Origin: Polynucleobacter sp. MWH-UH35A
Lineage (GTDB): Bacteria; Pseudomonadota; Gammaproteobacteria; Burkholderiales; Burkholderiaceae
Assembly: GCF_018687075.1 (NCBI RefSeq)
Contig: NZ_CP061285.1
Coordinates: forward strand, 1,178,001 to 1,242,000
Direction: 5' to 3'
Length of the DNA: 64,000 bases
Shown here: piece after piece, positions 15,958-25,124 of the stretch
Layout: each line of letters starts with the position of its first letter
Numbering within the stretch: position 1 is the stretch's first letter
The notes under the pieces: model-generated
The model's database searches: none
Told to the model about the DNA's origin: nothing
The model's input: the letters and a program-made list of their open reading frames with translations, nothing else
Made by a program: the position numbers and the translations under genes

Positions 15958-18299
15958 ACCCCACCCCCTATTTTCTTGGCTACTTCTTGTAGCTGCTCTT
16001 CTTGCTGCTCTCTTTGCTCTTCTTCTAGGCTTTCCCCAATAGCACCGCCCTCAACCAATTCAGCTGCATGACGAAGCTGAGCCTGGTAAAGGGTGTAGTA
16101 AGCGCCTTGGGCCTCCATGAGCTGGTCATGCGAGCCAATTTCTACAATTTCACCTTTATCCAAAACGACTAAGCGATCTGCTTTTCTTAGAGTGGATAAG
16201 CGGTGGGCAATCGCAATCGTGGTGCGCCCCTTAACTAAGTTATCCAAGGCGCGCTGAATTTCTTTTTCGGTTGTTGTATCAACCGAGGATGTTGCTTCGT
16301 CCAAAATGAGAATGCTTGGGTTAATGAGTAATGCACGCGCAATAGATATGCGCTGACGCTCACCACCGGATAGAGACTGACCGCGCTCACCAACCAAAGA
16401 GTCATAACCTAAAGGTAAGCGAAGAATAAATTCATGGGCATGAGCTGCACGGGCAGCCTCAATAATTTCTTCACGAGTAGCATCAGGCTTACCGTAAGCA
16501 ATATTTTCAGCAATCGTGCCAAAAAATAGGAATGGCTCTTGTAATACCAGGCCAATACGTTTGCGATAGTCGGAAATAGCGATACTGCGAATGTCGCGCC
16601 CATCCAGCGAGATAGCACCAGAGCTCACGTCATAAAAACGGCAAATCAAGTTCACTAAGGTGCTCTTACCAGATCCGCTATGCCCTACCAAACCAATCAT
16701 TTCGCCCGGGGCAATGTCTAAATCAATGCCCTTGGAGACTGCACGGTTGCCGTAACGGAAACCCACGCCTCGCAAGGAGATGCGGCCCTTAACCTCACCC
16801 AATGGTGCTGGATTAATAGGTTCTGGAACACTGGAAACATGATCGAGGATGTCAAAAATACGTTTGGCACCCGCAGCCGCTTTTTGCGTATGCGAAACAA
16901 TGCGGCTCATCGAATCTAAGCGGATGTAGAAACGTCCGATGTATGCCAAGAAAGCAATCAAGACACCCACGGTAACTTTCTGATGCGCTACTTGCCAAAT
17001 ACCAAAACCCCATACCACTAGCAAACCTGTTTCTGTCAGTAGCGTTACTGTAGGCGAGAACAAGCCCCAAACACGATTGACACGATCATTGATTTGCAAA
17101 TTGTGTTTATTGGAATCGACAAAGCGTTTGAGTTCACGATCTTCTTGTGCGAATGCTTTAACAACACGAATACCTGGAATGGTGTCGGCAAGAATATTGG
17201 TCACTTCAGACCAAATACGATCAATCTTCTCAAAACCAAAACGCAAACGATCGCGCACTACGTGAATCATCCAAACGATAAATGGCAGCGGGGCCAGCGT
17301 AACCAAGGCTAGTAGCGGATCGATAGACACCAGAATCGCAGCCGTCATCGTAATCATCAAGACATCAGTTGCAAAATCAAGGGCATACAAAGACAAGAAA
17401 ACGCAGATACGGTCAGTCTCTGCGCCAATGCGGGCAATCAAGTCACCTGTACGTTTGCCGCCAAAATATTCCAAAGAAAGTTTGAGTAGATGCTCAAACG
17501 TAGTGTTGCGTAAATCCGCACCAATGCGCTCACTTACGAGCGCAAGCAGATAGGTCTTCCACCAACCCAAACCCCATGCAACCAGTGCAGCACCAAACAA
17601 AGCCAACAGATACATGCTGGCCAAATGAAAATCAATCGGATTGCCACGTTCATATGGAATCAATACATGATCCATTAACGGCATCGTGAGATACGGAGGA
17701 ATTAATGTTGCCCCTGTTGACAAAAGCGTCAACACAAAACCAAGCAGCAATTGTTTTTTATAAGGACGCGCAAAACGCCAAAGCTTAAATAAAGTCCAAG
17801 TAGATGGCGGAGCGTCATCTTCTGGATCGCATGTTGGACAATTCTCAGAATTTGCTGGTTTAGGGCTCAAGCAAACCGGACAGACCTGTTTGTCGTACTC
17901 ACTAACCTCGCCATTACGAATTTCCTCACCACGGGTAAGTTGCCTAAAACTGGACTGCAAGCGAAGCACTTGGGGGTTCACTGCCAAAGTGAAGTTCCAA
18001 GACTTGAGTAACTTATCGGCTGTTTCCAGCCTTAAATGCCCTACCCCGGCATGATCGCCATGGACTAAATGGGCACCCTGACCCAATTCCCAGGATTCAA
18101 ATGCCTTGCCATCCGTCCAAACCAGTCCTTCATGACTAAGCAAAAGGAGGCTTTTTTCAAAGCGCAAATCCGCATCCAAATCAAGCTCAACCCAGGCTAG
18201 TAAAGCCTCAGGGCTCTTTACAGGGGATGCGTGATTGGCTAAAACAGCCTCCCAGCCGCTTGGCAGCACGGGGGCAAAAGGTAGGATTTGTGGCTTCAT
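15954..18299 (-). CDS. ABC exporter-type transporter associated with cyanophycin metabolism
   Basis: A 781-residue half-transporter. Residues 1-160 form an unusual cytoplasmic N-terminal domain that ends in a zinc ribbon: Cys140-x2-Cys143 and Cys154-x2-Cys157. The six-helix exporter domain covers about 170-460, and the ATPase domain lies at the C-terminus with Walker A GHSGSGKST, signature LSGGERQRISIAR, Walker B ILILDEATSSVD and switch IAIAHRLST. Homologues sit next to cyanophycin synthetases, as here, where it is divergent from cphA' across about 206 bp. Whether it moves arginine, beta-Asp-Arg dipeptides or something else is unknown. The C-terminus is Glu/Gln-rich. Confidence 0.88.
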   Translation of the reverse strand: MKPQILPFAPVLPSGWEAVLANHASPVKSPEALLAWVELDLDADLRFEKSLLLLSHEGLVWTDGKAFESWELGQGAHLVHGDHAGVGHLRLETADKLLKSWNFTLAVNPQVLRLQSSFRQLTRGEEIRNGEVSEYDKQVCPVCLSPKPANSENCPTCDPEDDAPPSTWTLFKLWRFARPYKKQLLLGFVLTLLSTGATLIPPYLTMPLMDHVLIPYERGNPIDFHLASMYLLALFGAALVAWGLGWWKTYLLALVSERIGADLRNTTFEHLLKLSLEYFGGKRTGDLIARIGAETDRICVFLSLYALDFATDVLMITMTAAILVSIDPLLALVTLAPLPFIVWMIHVVRDRLRFGFEKIDRIWSEVTNILADTIPGIRVVKAFAQEDRELKRFVDSNKHNLQINDRVNRVWGLFSPTVTLLTETGLLVVWGFGIWQVAHQKVTVGVLIAFLAYIGRFYIRLDSMSRIVSHTQKAAAGAKRIFDILDHVSSVPEPINPAPLGEVKGRISLRGVGFRYGNRAVSKGIDLDIAPGEMIGLVGHSGSGKSTLVNLICRFYDVSSGAISLDGRDIRSIAISDYRKRIGLVLQEPFLFFGTIAENIAYGKPDATREEIIEAARAAHAHEFILRLPLGYDSLVGERGQSLSGGERQRISIARALLINPSILILDEATSSVDTTTEKEIQRALDNLVKGRTTIAIAHRLSTLRKADRLVVLDKGEIVEIGSHDQLMEAQGAYYTLYQAQLRHAAELVEGGAIGESLEEEQREQQEEQLQEVAKKIGGGV

Positions 18300-18505
18300 T
18301 GACCTTAAAAGTATAGTGGAGCTGAATTATTTAGATTTATTGCTCCTGTCAACTTTAGGGGGCCAAAAGCCGTTAAATTATCCAACTAGGCCTTTTTATG
18401 TATTTTTGCTAATTTTGTGAGTTTTTCAATAACTACTAGAAACAGAGAGACTGTCTGACGCGTCAACGCCAAAATTCTGGCGCCGGCCATCGCAACACTG
18501 CATAT

Positions 18506-20698
18506 ATGCCCCAATTATTAGATAAATCCATCGAGATTCTGAGCGTGAAGCATCTCCGTGGCCCCAATATGTGGACCTACCATCCGGTTATCGAGGTTTG
18601 GGTCGATATTGGCGATTTAGAGGACTACCCCTCAAACCTCATTCCTGGCTTTTATGAACGTTTAGTCAAGGCACTCCCCAGTCTTGTTGAGCATCGTTGT
18701 AGTTATGGCGAAACTGGCGGCTTCTTAAAGCGCGTTGAAGAAGGCACTTGGCCTGCTCACATCATGGAGCATCTCACGCTTGAACTACAAAATTTAGCGG
18801 GAATACCAGGTGGGTTTGGTAAGGCACGAGACGGCGATCGTCGTGGCGTTTATAAAGTGATGGTTAGCGCAATTAACGAAGAAGTCACACTAACCGCCCT
18901 CAAATATGCGCGTGATTTATATCTGGCTTTAGCGCAAGACAATACTGATTGCATTGCTCTAGTACAAACCATCATCGAGAATTTACGTGACCTTGGCGAC
19001 GATCTTCTGTTAGGTCCAAGTACGGCATGCATAGTGAATGCTGCAGAAGAGCGCGGCATTCCATCGATTCGTTTGTCTGAAGGCAATTTAGTACAACTGG
19101 GTTATGGCGCCAAGCAACGCCGCATCTGGACAGCAGAGACTGATCAAACGAGCGCCATTGCTGAAACAATTTCTAGAGATAAAGATTTAACGAAAAGCCT
19201 GCTGCGTAGCGCTGGCGTACCCACCCCTGAAGGTCGTACTGTAACGAGTCCAGACGATGCCTGGGAAGCTGCTCAAGATATTGGCTTACCAGTCGTTGTA
19301 AAGCCGATCGACGGCAACCACGGTCGCGGTGTTTTTATCAACCTGTATACCCAACAAGAAATTGAAGCTGCTTATGCAGTTGCGATTGATGAAGGTAGCG
19401 AAGTTTTAGTTGAGCGACATATTGTTGGTGATGAACATCGCTTGCTCGTAGTTGGCAATAAAGTCGTTGCTGCTGCAAAAGGGGAAACGGTTTGGGTTAC
19501 TGGTGATGGCAAACACAGCATTCATGAATTAATTCAAATTCAGATTAATTCCGATCCACGTCGCGGTACAGCTGAAGAGCACCCGCTTAATCCAGTACGT
19601 ATTGACTCAGCAGTTGAGCTTGAACTGGCGCGCCAACAATTAACTGGGGATAGCGTTCCTGCTGTCGACCAAAAAGTATTGATTCAAAGCAACGGTAATG
19701 TGGCATTTGATGTTACGGACTTAGTTCATCCTGATGTTGCCAGCCAAGTAGCCCTCGCCGCTCGCGTCGTAGGTCTTGAAATTGCCGGTGTTGATTTGGT
19801 GGCACAAGATATTGGCAAGCCACTTGCCGAGCAAAACGCCGCCATTGTTGAGGTTAATGCTGGCCCAGGCTTGTTGATGCATTTAAAACCCGCCAGTGGC
19901 AAACCTCAGCCTGTAGGCAAAGAGATTGCAAACCACCTCTTCCCCCCTGGAACAGATTTCCGTATTCCGGTAGTGGGTGTTTGTGGCGAACGCGGCAAGA
20001 CTTCAGTATCTGAAATGATTGCCCACTTCTTGCGCTTAACCAATGTGTATGTTGGTCTATCTAGCAGCAAAGGATTATTTTTCGGCAACCGCGCCATTCC
20101 AAACTCGAATGCATCGAATTGGGAAAATGCGCGGCGCACCCTCCTCAACCGCGCTGTAGAGGCTGTTGTGATTGAAAATAATCACTTATCAATGTTGATT
20201 GAAGGTTTGGCCTACGATCGTTGCCAGGTTGGCGTAGTGCTCAATGTTGATCCGAAGGCCAACTTCCCGCAGTATGCAATTTATGACGAAGATCAAGTCT
20301 TTAGCATTGTTCGCACCCAGGTAGACGTTGTTCTGCCTACAGGCGTAGCTGTTCTCAATGCTGATGATGCTATGTGCGTTCAGATGGCGGAGCTGTGTGA
20401 TGGTGAGGTGATCTTCTTTAGCGAGAATCCAGATTCTGAGATCGTCAAGACCCATTTACTCAATGGCGGTCGTGCAGTTGCAATTGGTAAACAACAAATT
20501 ACCCTAAAGTCTGGCAAGCTCGATCAGAAATCCATTCCCGTGCCACGCCACTCAGAAGCGAATAGCACCACCCCATGGAAGACGATGAATTTGGGCGCCG
20601 CGATAGCAGCAGCTTGGGCCCTAGATATTCCGTTTAACGTTATCGAAGCAGGTGCAGAAACATTTGTGCCTGATGCCACTATTACTGCAGGGGCTTAA
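18506..20698 (+). CDS. Cyanophycin synthetase-like protein CphA' (C-terminally short paralogue)
   Basis: A 730-residue paralogue of the cyanophycin synthetase encoded next. The N-terminal domain starts IEILSVKHLRGPNMW. The ATP-grasp domain (about 190-470) has VVKPIDGNHGRGVFIN and EVNAGPGLLMHLKPASGKPQPVG. The Mur-ligase-like domain begins with P-loop GVCGERGKTS, where the synthetase has GTNGKTT, and the protein stops before the C-terminal Mur subdomain (no counterpart of ADYGHNPDAM). In betaproteobacteria such CphA' proteins pair with CphA and may tune polymer initiation or chain length. The ribosome site is weak. It is the first gene of the operon and abuts cphA. Confidence 0.88.
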   Translation: MPQLLDKSIEILSVKHLRGPNMWTYHPVIEVWVDIGDLEDYPSNLIPGFYERLVKALPSLVEHRCSYGETGGFLKRVEEGTWPAHIMEHLTLELQNLAGIPGGFGKARDGDRRGVYKVMVSAINEEVTLTALKYARDLYLALAQDNTDCIALVQTIIENLRDLGDDLLLGPSTACIVNAAEERGIPSIRLSEGNLVQLGYGAKQRRIWTAETDQTSAIAETISRDKDLTKSLLRSAGVPTPEGRTVTSPDDAWEAAQDIGLPVVVKPIDGNHGRGVFINLYTQQEIEAAYAVAIDEGSEVLVERHIVGDEHRLLVVGNKVVAAAKGETVWVTGDGKHSIHELIQIQINSDPRRGTAEEHPLNPVRIDSAVELELARQQLTGDSVPAVDQKVLIQSNGNVAFDVTDLVHPDVASQVALAARVVGLEIAGVDLVAQDIGKPLAEQNAAIVEVNAGPGLLMHLKPASGKPQPVGKEIANHLFPPGTDFRIPVVGVCGERGKTSVSEMIAHFLRLTNVYVGLSSSKGLFFGNRAIPNSNASNWENARRTLLNRAVEAVVIENNHLSMLIEGLAYDRCQVGVVLNVDPKANFPQYAIYDEDQVFSIVRTQVDVVLPTGVAVLNADDAMCVQMAELCDGEVIFFSENPDSEIVKTHLLNGGRAVAIGKQQITLKSGKLDQKSIPVPRHSEANSTTPWKTMNLGAAIAAAWALDIPFNVIEAGAETFVPDATITAGA

Positions 20699-23269
20699 TT
20701 GGAAATCACCCGTATCCGTATGTTACGCGGCCCAAATTTATGGAGCCGCCACACCGCTTTAGAAGCTATTGTTTCCTGTGATGAGTCGGAGCGCTCCATC
20801 GATTCCATCCCTCAATTTGAAATCAAGATTCGTGAACGCTTTCCACAACTAGGCAGCATGCGCCGTGGCGGTCATAATGAGGTGCTTTCGCTTGCTCATG
20901 CTTTAGAGCACGCCGCACTGGGACTTCAAGCGCAAGCAGGCTGCCCTGTAACCTTTAGTCGCACCGTACAAACCGTTGATACTGGCGTTTATCAAGTTGT
21001 TGTTGAATACACTGAAGAAGTTGTGGGCCGCATGGCTTTTGACTTTGCCTTTGCCTTAATACAAGCAACGCTAAATGACGCACCATTTGATCTGGCTGCC
21101 GCCCTCTCTGAATTAGAAGCGCTTTATGAAGATGTCCGCCTTGGACCAAGTACTGGTTCTATTGTTGATGCAGCCATTCAACGCAACATCCCTTTTCGCC
21201 GTATGACTGAAGGCAGTATGGTTCAGTTTGGTTGGGGTAGCAAACAAAAGCGGATTCAAGCAGCAGAGACTAGCGATACCAGTGCAATTGCTGAAGCCAT
21301 TGCCCAAGACAAAGAGCTCACCAAAAATCTACTCGCTGCTGCTGGCGTATCTGTACCCATTGGTGAAGTAGTCACCACCGCTGACGATGCTTGGCGTGCG
21401 GCTCAAAAAATCGGTGGCCCGATTGTGCTCAAACCTAAGGATGGCAATCAAGGTAAAGGTGTTGTTGCCAATATTCAAACTGAAGAAGAAGTTCGTGCTG
21501 GCTTTATCGTGACGCAAGCCTTTGGCCGCGAAACCATTGTTGAGCGCTATCTTCCAGGCGCAGACTATCGCTTGCTGGTTGTAGGCAATCGCCTTTCCGC
21601 AGCAGCGCGCCGCGAACCTGCTCAGGTAGTTGGCGACGGCACTCATACCGTTACTGAACTGGTCGAAATAGAAAATAAAAACCCATTGCGTGGCGATGGT
21701 CATGCTACTGCCCTAACCAAGATTCGCTTTGACGATATTGCACTAGCTCATCTTGCGGGTAATGGCCTCACTCCAGAATATGTGCCAAAGACTGGTGAAC
21801 GTGTATTGCTGCGTAACAATGCCAACCTCAGTACTGGTGGCACTGCTACCGATGTGACGGACGATGTTCACCCAGATGTCGCAGCTAGCGCTGTTGCAGC
21901 CGCCCAAATGATTGGTCTAGATATTGCTGGCGTAGATATCCTATGCGAATCAATCTATAAGCCTTTAGAGCAACAAGGTGGTGGCATTGTGGAAGTCAAT
22001 GCTGCGCCGGGTTTACGGATGCACTTAAAGCCTTCTTATGGCAAAGGTCGTCCTGTTGGTGAAGACATTATTAATATGATGTTCCCTCTAGGTGAAGACG
22101 GGCGCATTCCAGTGGTTGCTGTCACTGGTACAAACGGCAAAACTACTACGGTTCGCCTTATCTCTCATCTGCTCAATCAAACTGGCCTACGTGTTGGCAT
22201 GACCGGTACTGATGGTGTTTATATCAATAACCGCCTCATTGACACCGGTGATTGCAGTGGGCCTAAGAGTGCCCGCAATGTATTGATGCATCCAGATGTT
22301 GACGCCGCCGTTCTTGAAACTGCACGCGGTGGCTTACTGCGTGAGGGCTTAGGTTTTGATCGCTGTGAGGTTGCAGTCGTGACCAATATTGGTGAAGGTG
22401 ATCACCTGGGACTAAATTACATTACCAGCGTTGAAGATTTAGCAGTTCTCAAGCGCGTTATTGTGCAAAACGTAGCCCCTACTGGTGCAGCCGTCTTAAA
22501 TGCTGCCGATCCCATGGTTGCAAAGATGGGTGACAAATGCTCTGGTCGAGTGATTTTCTTTGCGCAAAATCAACATCACCCAGTCATTACCGCACACCGC
22601 GCTAAAAATAAGAAAGTGATTTTCTTTGATGGCACCTACATTGTTGCCTCTAAGGGTTCACGCGTGATGTATCGCTTCCCTGTAAGTGAAATACCATTGA
22701 CGCAAAATGGTGTACTCGGGTTCCAAATTGAAAATGCCATGGCCGCCATTGGTGCAGCTTGGGCGTTAGGCTTAGATGCTGAAAAGATTGCACGCGGTCT
22801 GCACAGCTTTGAAAGCGATCCAAATTCAGTACCAGGTCGCTTTAACCAGTTCCAACATAATGGCGCTACGGTGATTGCTGATTACGGCCACAACCCTGAT
22901 GCGATGCGCGCACTCGCAAGCGCAGTCGAGGCCATGAAACCCAAGAAAAGCCATGTCGTGATTAGCGGCGCCGGCGATCGTCGTGATGAAGACATTCGCG
23001 ATCTCACTCGTATTCTTGGAAATGCTTTTGATAATGTCATCCTTTATCAAGATGCCTGCCAACGCGGACGTGAAGATGGCGAGGTATTACGCCTGCTACA
23101 AGAAGGTTTAGTTGGCGCCACCAAGGCAAAGCAAGTTCAAGAGATCCACGGTGAATTCAAAGCGATTGATACTGCATTAGATGGACTTTCTGCTGGTGAT
23201 ATTTGCCTGATCCTCATCGATCAAGTAGAAGAGTCACTTGCCTACCTTAAAGAAAAGGTCAAGCCATAA
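20699..23269 (+). CDS. cphA: Cyanophycin synthetase
   Basis: Makes multi-L-arginyl-poly-L-aspartate, a nitrogen, carbon and energy reserve, from Asp and Arg with ATP. The 856 residues contain an N domain (EITRIRMLRGPNLWS), an ATP-grasp domain with VLKPKDGNQGKGVV (~243), and a Mur-ligase-like domain with VTGTNGKTTTVRLI (~475) and ADYGHNPDAMRAL (~727) in the C-terminal lobe, so both ligase centres look intact. Translation appears to begin at a TTG (20699) directly after the TAA of cphA'. This start is supported by the conserved N-terminus and implies coupling to the upstream gene. A strong terminator follows. No cyanophycinase is in the window. Confidence 0.95.
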   Translation: MEITRIRMLRGPNLWSRHTALEAIVSCDESERSIDSIPQFEIKIRERFPQLGSMRRGGHNEVLSLAHALEHAALGLQAQAGCPVTFSRTVQTVDTGVYQVVVEYTEEVVGRMAFDFAFALIQATLNDAPFDLAAALSELEALYEDVRLGPSTGSIVDAAIQRNIPFRRMTEGSMVQFGWGSKQKRIQAAETSDTSAIAEAIAQDKELTKNLLAAAGVSVPIGEVVTTADDAWRAAQKIGGPIVLKPKDGNQGKGVVANIQTEEEVRAGFIVTQAFGRETIVERYLPGADYRLLVVGNRLSAAARREPAQVVGDGTHTVTELVEIENKNPLRGDGHATALTKIRFDDIALAHLAGNGLTPEYVPKTGERVLLRNNANLSTGGTATDVTDDVHPDVAASAVAAAQMIGLDIAGVDILCESIYKPLEQQGGGIVEVNAAPGLRMHLKPSYGKGRPVGEDIINMMFPLGEDGRIPVVAVTGTNGKTTTVRLISHLLNQTGLRVGMTGTDGVYINNRLIDTGDCSGPKSARNVLMHPDVDAAVLETARGGLLREGLGFDRCEVAVVTNIGEGDHLGLNYITSVEDLAVLKRVIVQNVAPTGAAVLNAADPMVAKMGDKCSGRVIFFAQNQHHPVITAHRAKNKKVIFFDGTYIVASKGSRVMYRFPVSEIPLTQNGVLGFQIENAMAAIGAAWALGLDAEKIARGLHSFESDPNSVPGRFNQFQHNGATVIADYGHNPDAMRALASAVEAMKPKKSHVVISGAGDRRDEDIRDLTRILGNAFDNVILYQDACQRGREDGEVLRLLQEGLVGATKAKQVQEIHGEFKAIDTALDGLSAGDICLILIDQVEESLAYLKEKVKP

Positions 23270-23310
23270 GGGCTTTTCAACCTATCCGTCAGCGGCAATT
23301 TCTGAATAAT

Positions 23311-23345
23311 AAAAAAACCCAATCAAACGATTGGGTTTTTTTATT
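23311..23345. terminator. Bidirectional terminator between cphA and fbp
   Basis: Stem AAAACCCAATC / GATTGGGTTTT with loop AAAC and long A and T tracts on both sides. It serves cphA (+) and the convergent fbp (-). Confidence 0.9.
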
Positions 23346-23362
23346 TACAGCAGCCGATCTGA

Positions 23363-24361
23363 TTATGAGTGGTAGTGCACAATGCGATCAATTTCTTCTT
23401 TAGAACCAAGCATTACTGAAACACGCTCGTGGAGATCGGTGGGTTGCAAATCCATAATGAGATCTGTGCCATTGGTCGACGCACCACCGGCTTGCTCTAC
23501 CAAGAAACTCATTGGGTTCGCTTCGTACATTAAGCGCAACTTACCGGGCTTGTGTGGTTCACGTTGATCCCATGGGTACATAAATACGCCACCACGGGAT
23601 AGAACACGATGCACATCAGCCACCATGGAGGCAATCCAACGCATGTTGAAATCCTTATCGCGCGTGCCACTCACACCGGCAAGACACTCCTCAACATAAC
23701 GACGCACTGGGTCGGCCCAGTGACGCATATTGGACATATTGATCGCAAACTCCTTAGTTGAGTGTGAGATCTTTACCGCTTCCTTAATCAGCAAGAAATC
23801 ACCAGTGACTTTATTCAGAGTAAACATCACCACGCCATCACCCAAGGTCAATGCCATTGTGGTTTGTGGGCCATAGACTACATAACCAGCGGCAACTTGA
23901 TGACGTCCCGATAACAAGAAATCAGAATTCTGCAAAGGCGCATTGGGATCTTGCTTTTTGAGAACAGAAAAAATAGTTCCAATGGAAACGTTCACGTCAA
24001 TATTGGATGAGCCATCAAGTGGATCAAACAAAAGCAAGTAGTCTCCCGTGCCTTGAACTGGAACTGGCAACTCCATCTCTTCAGAGGCTAAACCAGCAAG
24101 TGATTTACAACCTTTAACGCCATCGATCAATAAATCATTTGCAATGATGTCGAGCTTTTGCTGAACCTCGCCTTGTACGTTGCCAGTGCCTGCAGAACCC
24201 AATAAACCAATCAAAGCGCCCTGCGCTACTTCATGACTCAGAGTTGAGCAGGTATTAACCACTGCAGTCAGCAATTCTTGCAACCCCGCAGGGATGGGAG
24301 CACCCGCTGGCTTAGCGGAGGTCAAATATTGCTTGAAATTGATATGGGTACTTGAGGACAA
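23363..24361 (-). CDS. fbp: Fructose-1,6-bisphosphatase class I
   Basis: Gluconeogenic hydrolysis of fructose 1,6-bisphosphate to fructose 6-phosphate. The 332-residue length fits class I. Metal and substrate motifs are present: [21 protein letters not shown] (the DPLDGSSN signature), [17 protein letters not shown] near residue 50, and [20 protein letters not shown] near the C-terminus. It is a stand-alone gene that converges with cphA across a shared terminator. Confidence 0.96.
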   Translation of the reverse strand: MSSSTHINFKQYLTSAKPAGAPIPAGLQELLTAVVNTCSTLSHEVAQGALIGLLGSAGTGNVQGEVQQKLDIIANDLLIDGVKGCKSLAGLASEEMELPVPVQGTGDYLLLFDPLDGSSNIDVNVSIGTIFSVLKKQDPNAPLQNSDFLLSGRHQVAAGYVVYGPQTTMALTLGDGVVMFTLNKVTGDFLLIKEAVKISHSTKEFAINMSNMRHWADPVRRYVEECLAGVSGTRDKDFNMRWIASMVADVHRVLSRGGVFMYPWDQREPHKPGKLRLMYEANPMSFLVEQAGGASTNGTDLIMDLQPTDLHERVSVMLGSKEEIDRIVHYHS

Positions 24362-24477
24362 AGGTGTTTCTCCAAAGCTCTATAGAAATTAGGGTCTATT
24401 TTGCCCTTTTCTGAATATCATGCTGAAAATACGGTCATATCTTAAATAAATGGTTCTTTTTGCGGTAAAGCCCTCTG

Positions 24478-24515
24478 ATTTTGATGTTATTTTAGATGTT
24501 ATACTGCATCAAAAT
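24478..24515. promoter_or_regulatory. vapBC promoter with flanking inverted repeat
   Basis: Perfect 9-bp arms ATTTTGATG (24478-24486) and CATCAAAAT (24507-24515), 20 bp apart, enclose a -10-like TATACT (24500-24505). The placement fits an operator bound by the VapBC complex for autorepression. The AGGAAT ribosome site follows at 24521. Confidence 0.55.
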
Positions 24516-24530
24516 TGATGAGGAATAACT

Positions 24531-24740
24531 ATGAGAACCACTGTCACCATAGATGATGACCTTTACCAGAGGGGTTTGGATCTTGCTGATCCCGAGATGG
24601 ATAAAGCAGACCTCTTCAGGGAGGCTATTAATGTATTCATACGAGTTCAAGTGGCTAAGAGATTAGCGGCGTTGGGTGGAAAAGCTCCGCAGATGAAAAG
24701 CATTCCTCGTCGCAAACCAAAGAGTGGTCAGCAATCATGA
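24531..24740 (+). CDS. vapB: VapB-type antitoxin
   Basis: A 69-residue antitoxin. The N-terminal ribbon-helix-helix segment ([20 protein letters not shown]) binds DNA, and the basic C-terminal tail ([13 protein letters not shown]) would wrap the toxin. Its stop codon region overlaps the toxin start (ATGA, 24737-24740), the usual antitoxin-first order. The pair is probably autoregulated from the palindromic promoter upstream. Confidence 0.88.
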   Translation: MRTTVTIDDDLYQRGLDLADPEMDKADLFREAINVFIRVQVAKRLAALGGKAPQMKSIPRRKPKSGQQS

Positions 24741-25120
24741 CCATGGTTTTAGTCGATACATCCGTTTGGGTGGCACACTTTAGAAAATCAAATGCATCCT
24801 TTGAATCGCTTTTAATAAACGACCAAATTCTTTGCCATCCCTTGGTTTTAATAGAAATAGCATGCGGCTCACCGCCTGCCCCACGCTCTAAAACCCTAAG
24901 CTATATTAAAAAATTACAGCAAGCGAAGGTGGCTACTCCAGCCGAAACGTTGGACTTTGTTGAAAAGCATCAACTCCAAGAATCTGGATGTGGCGCAATA
25001 GATGTTTCACTTCTTGCATCAACTCTGCTTTCAGAAAATGCCCAACTCTGGACTTTCGACAAGAACCTAGAAAAACTTGCTGTTCGCTTGGGTATTTCGT
25101 ATAGCAATAAGCTCCACTAA
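24737..25120 (+). CDS. vapC: VapC-type PIN-domain ribonuclease toxin
   Basis: A 127-residue PIN-domain toxin; VapC enzymes cleave specific tRNAs or rRNA. The acidic metal-binding residues are all present: Asp7 (LVDTSVW), Glu40 (VLIEIACG), Asp89 ([10 protein letters not shown]) and Asp108 (LWTFDKNL). It looks catalytically intact. It ends 4 nt from the convergent pepN stop, with no room for a hairpin terminator. Confidence 0.9.
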   Translation: MTMVLVDTSVWVAHFRKSNASFESLLINDQILCHPLVLIEIACGSPPAPRSKTLSYIKKLQQAKVATPAETLDFVEKHQLQESGCGAIDVSLLASTLLSENAQLWTFDKNLEKLAVRLGISYSNKLH

Positions 25121-25124
25121 TTTC

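Noticed and set aside
18467..18482. Hairpin CGCCA/TGGCG upstream of cphA'
   Set aside because: Short stem, weak context; cannot be told from chance in a GC-rich patch.
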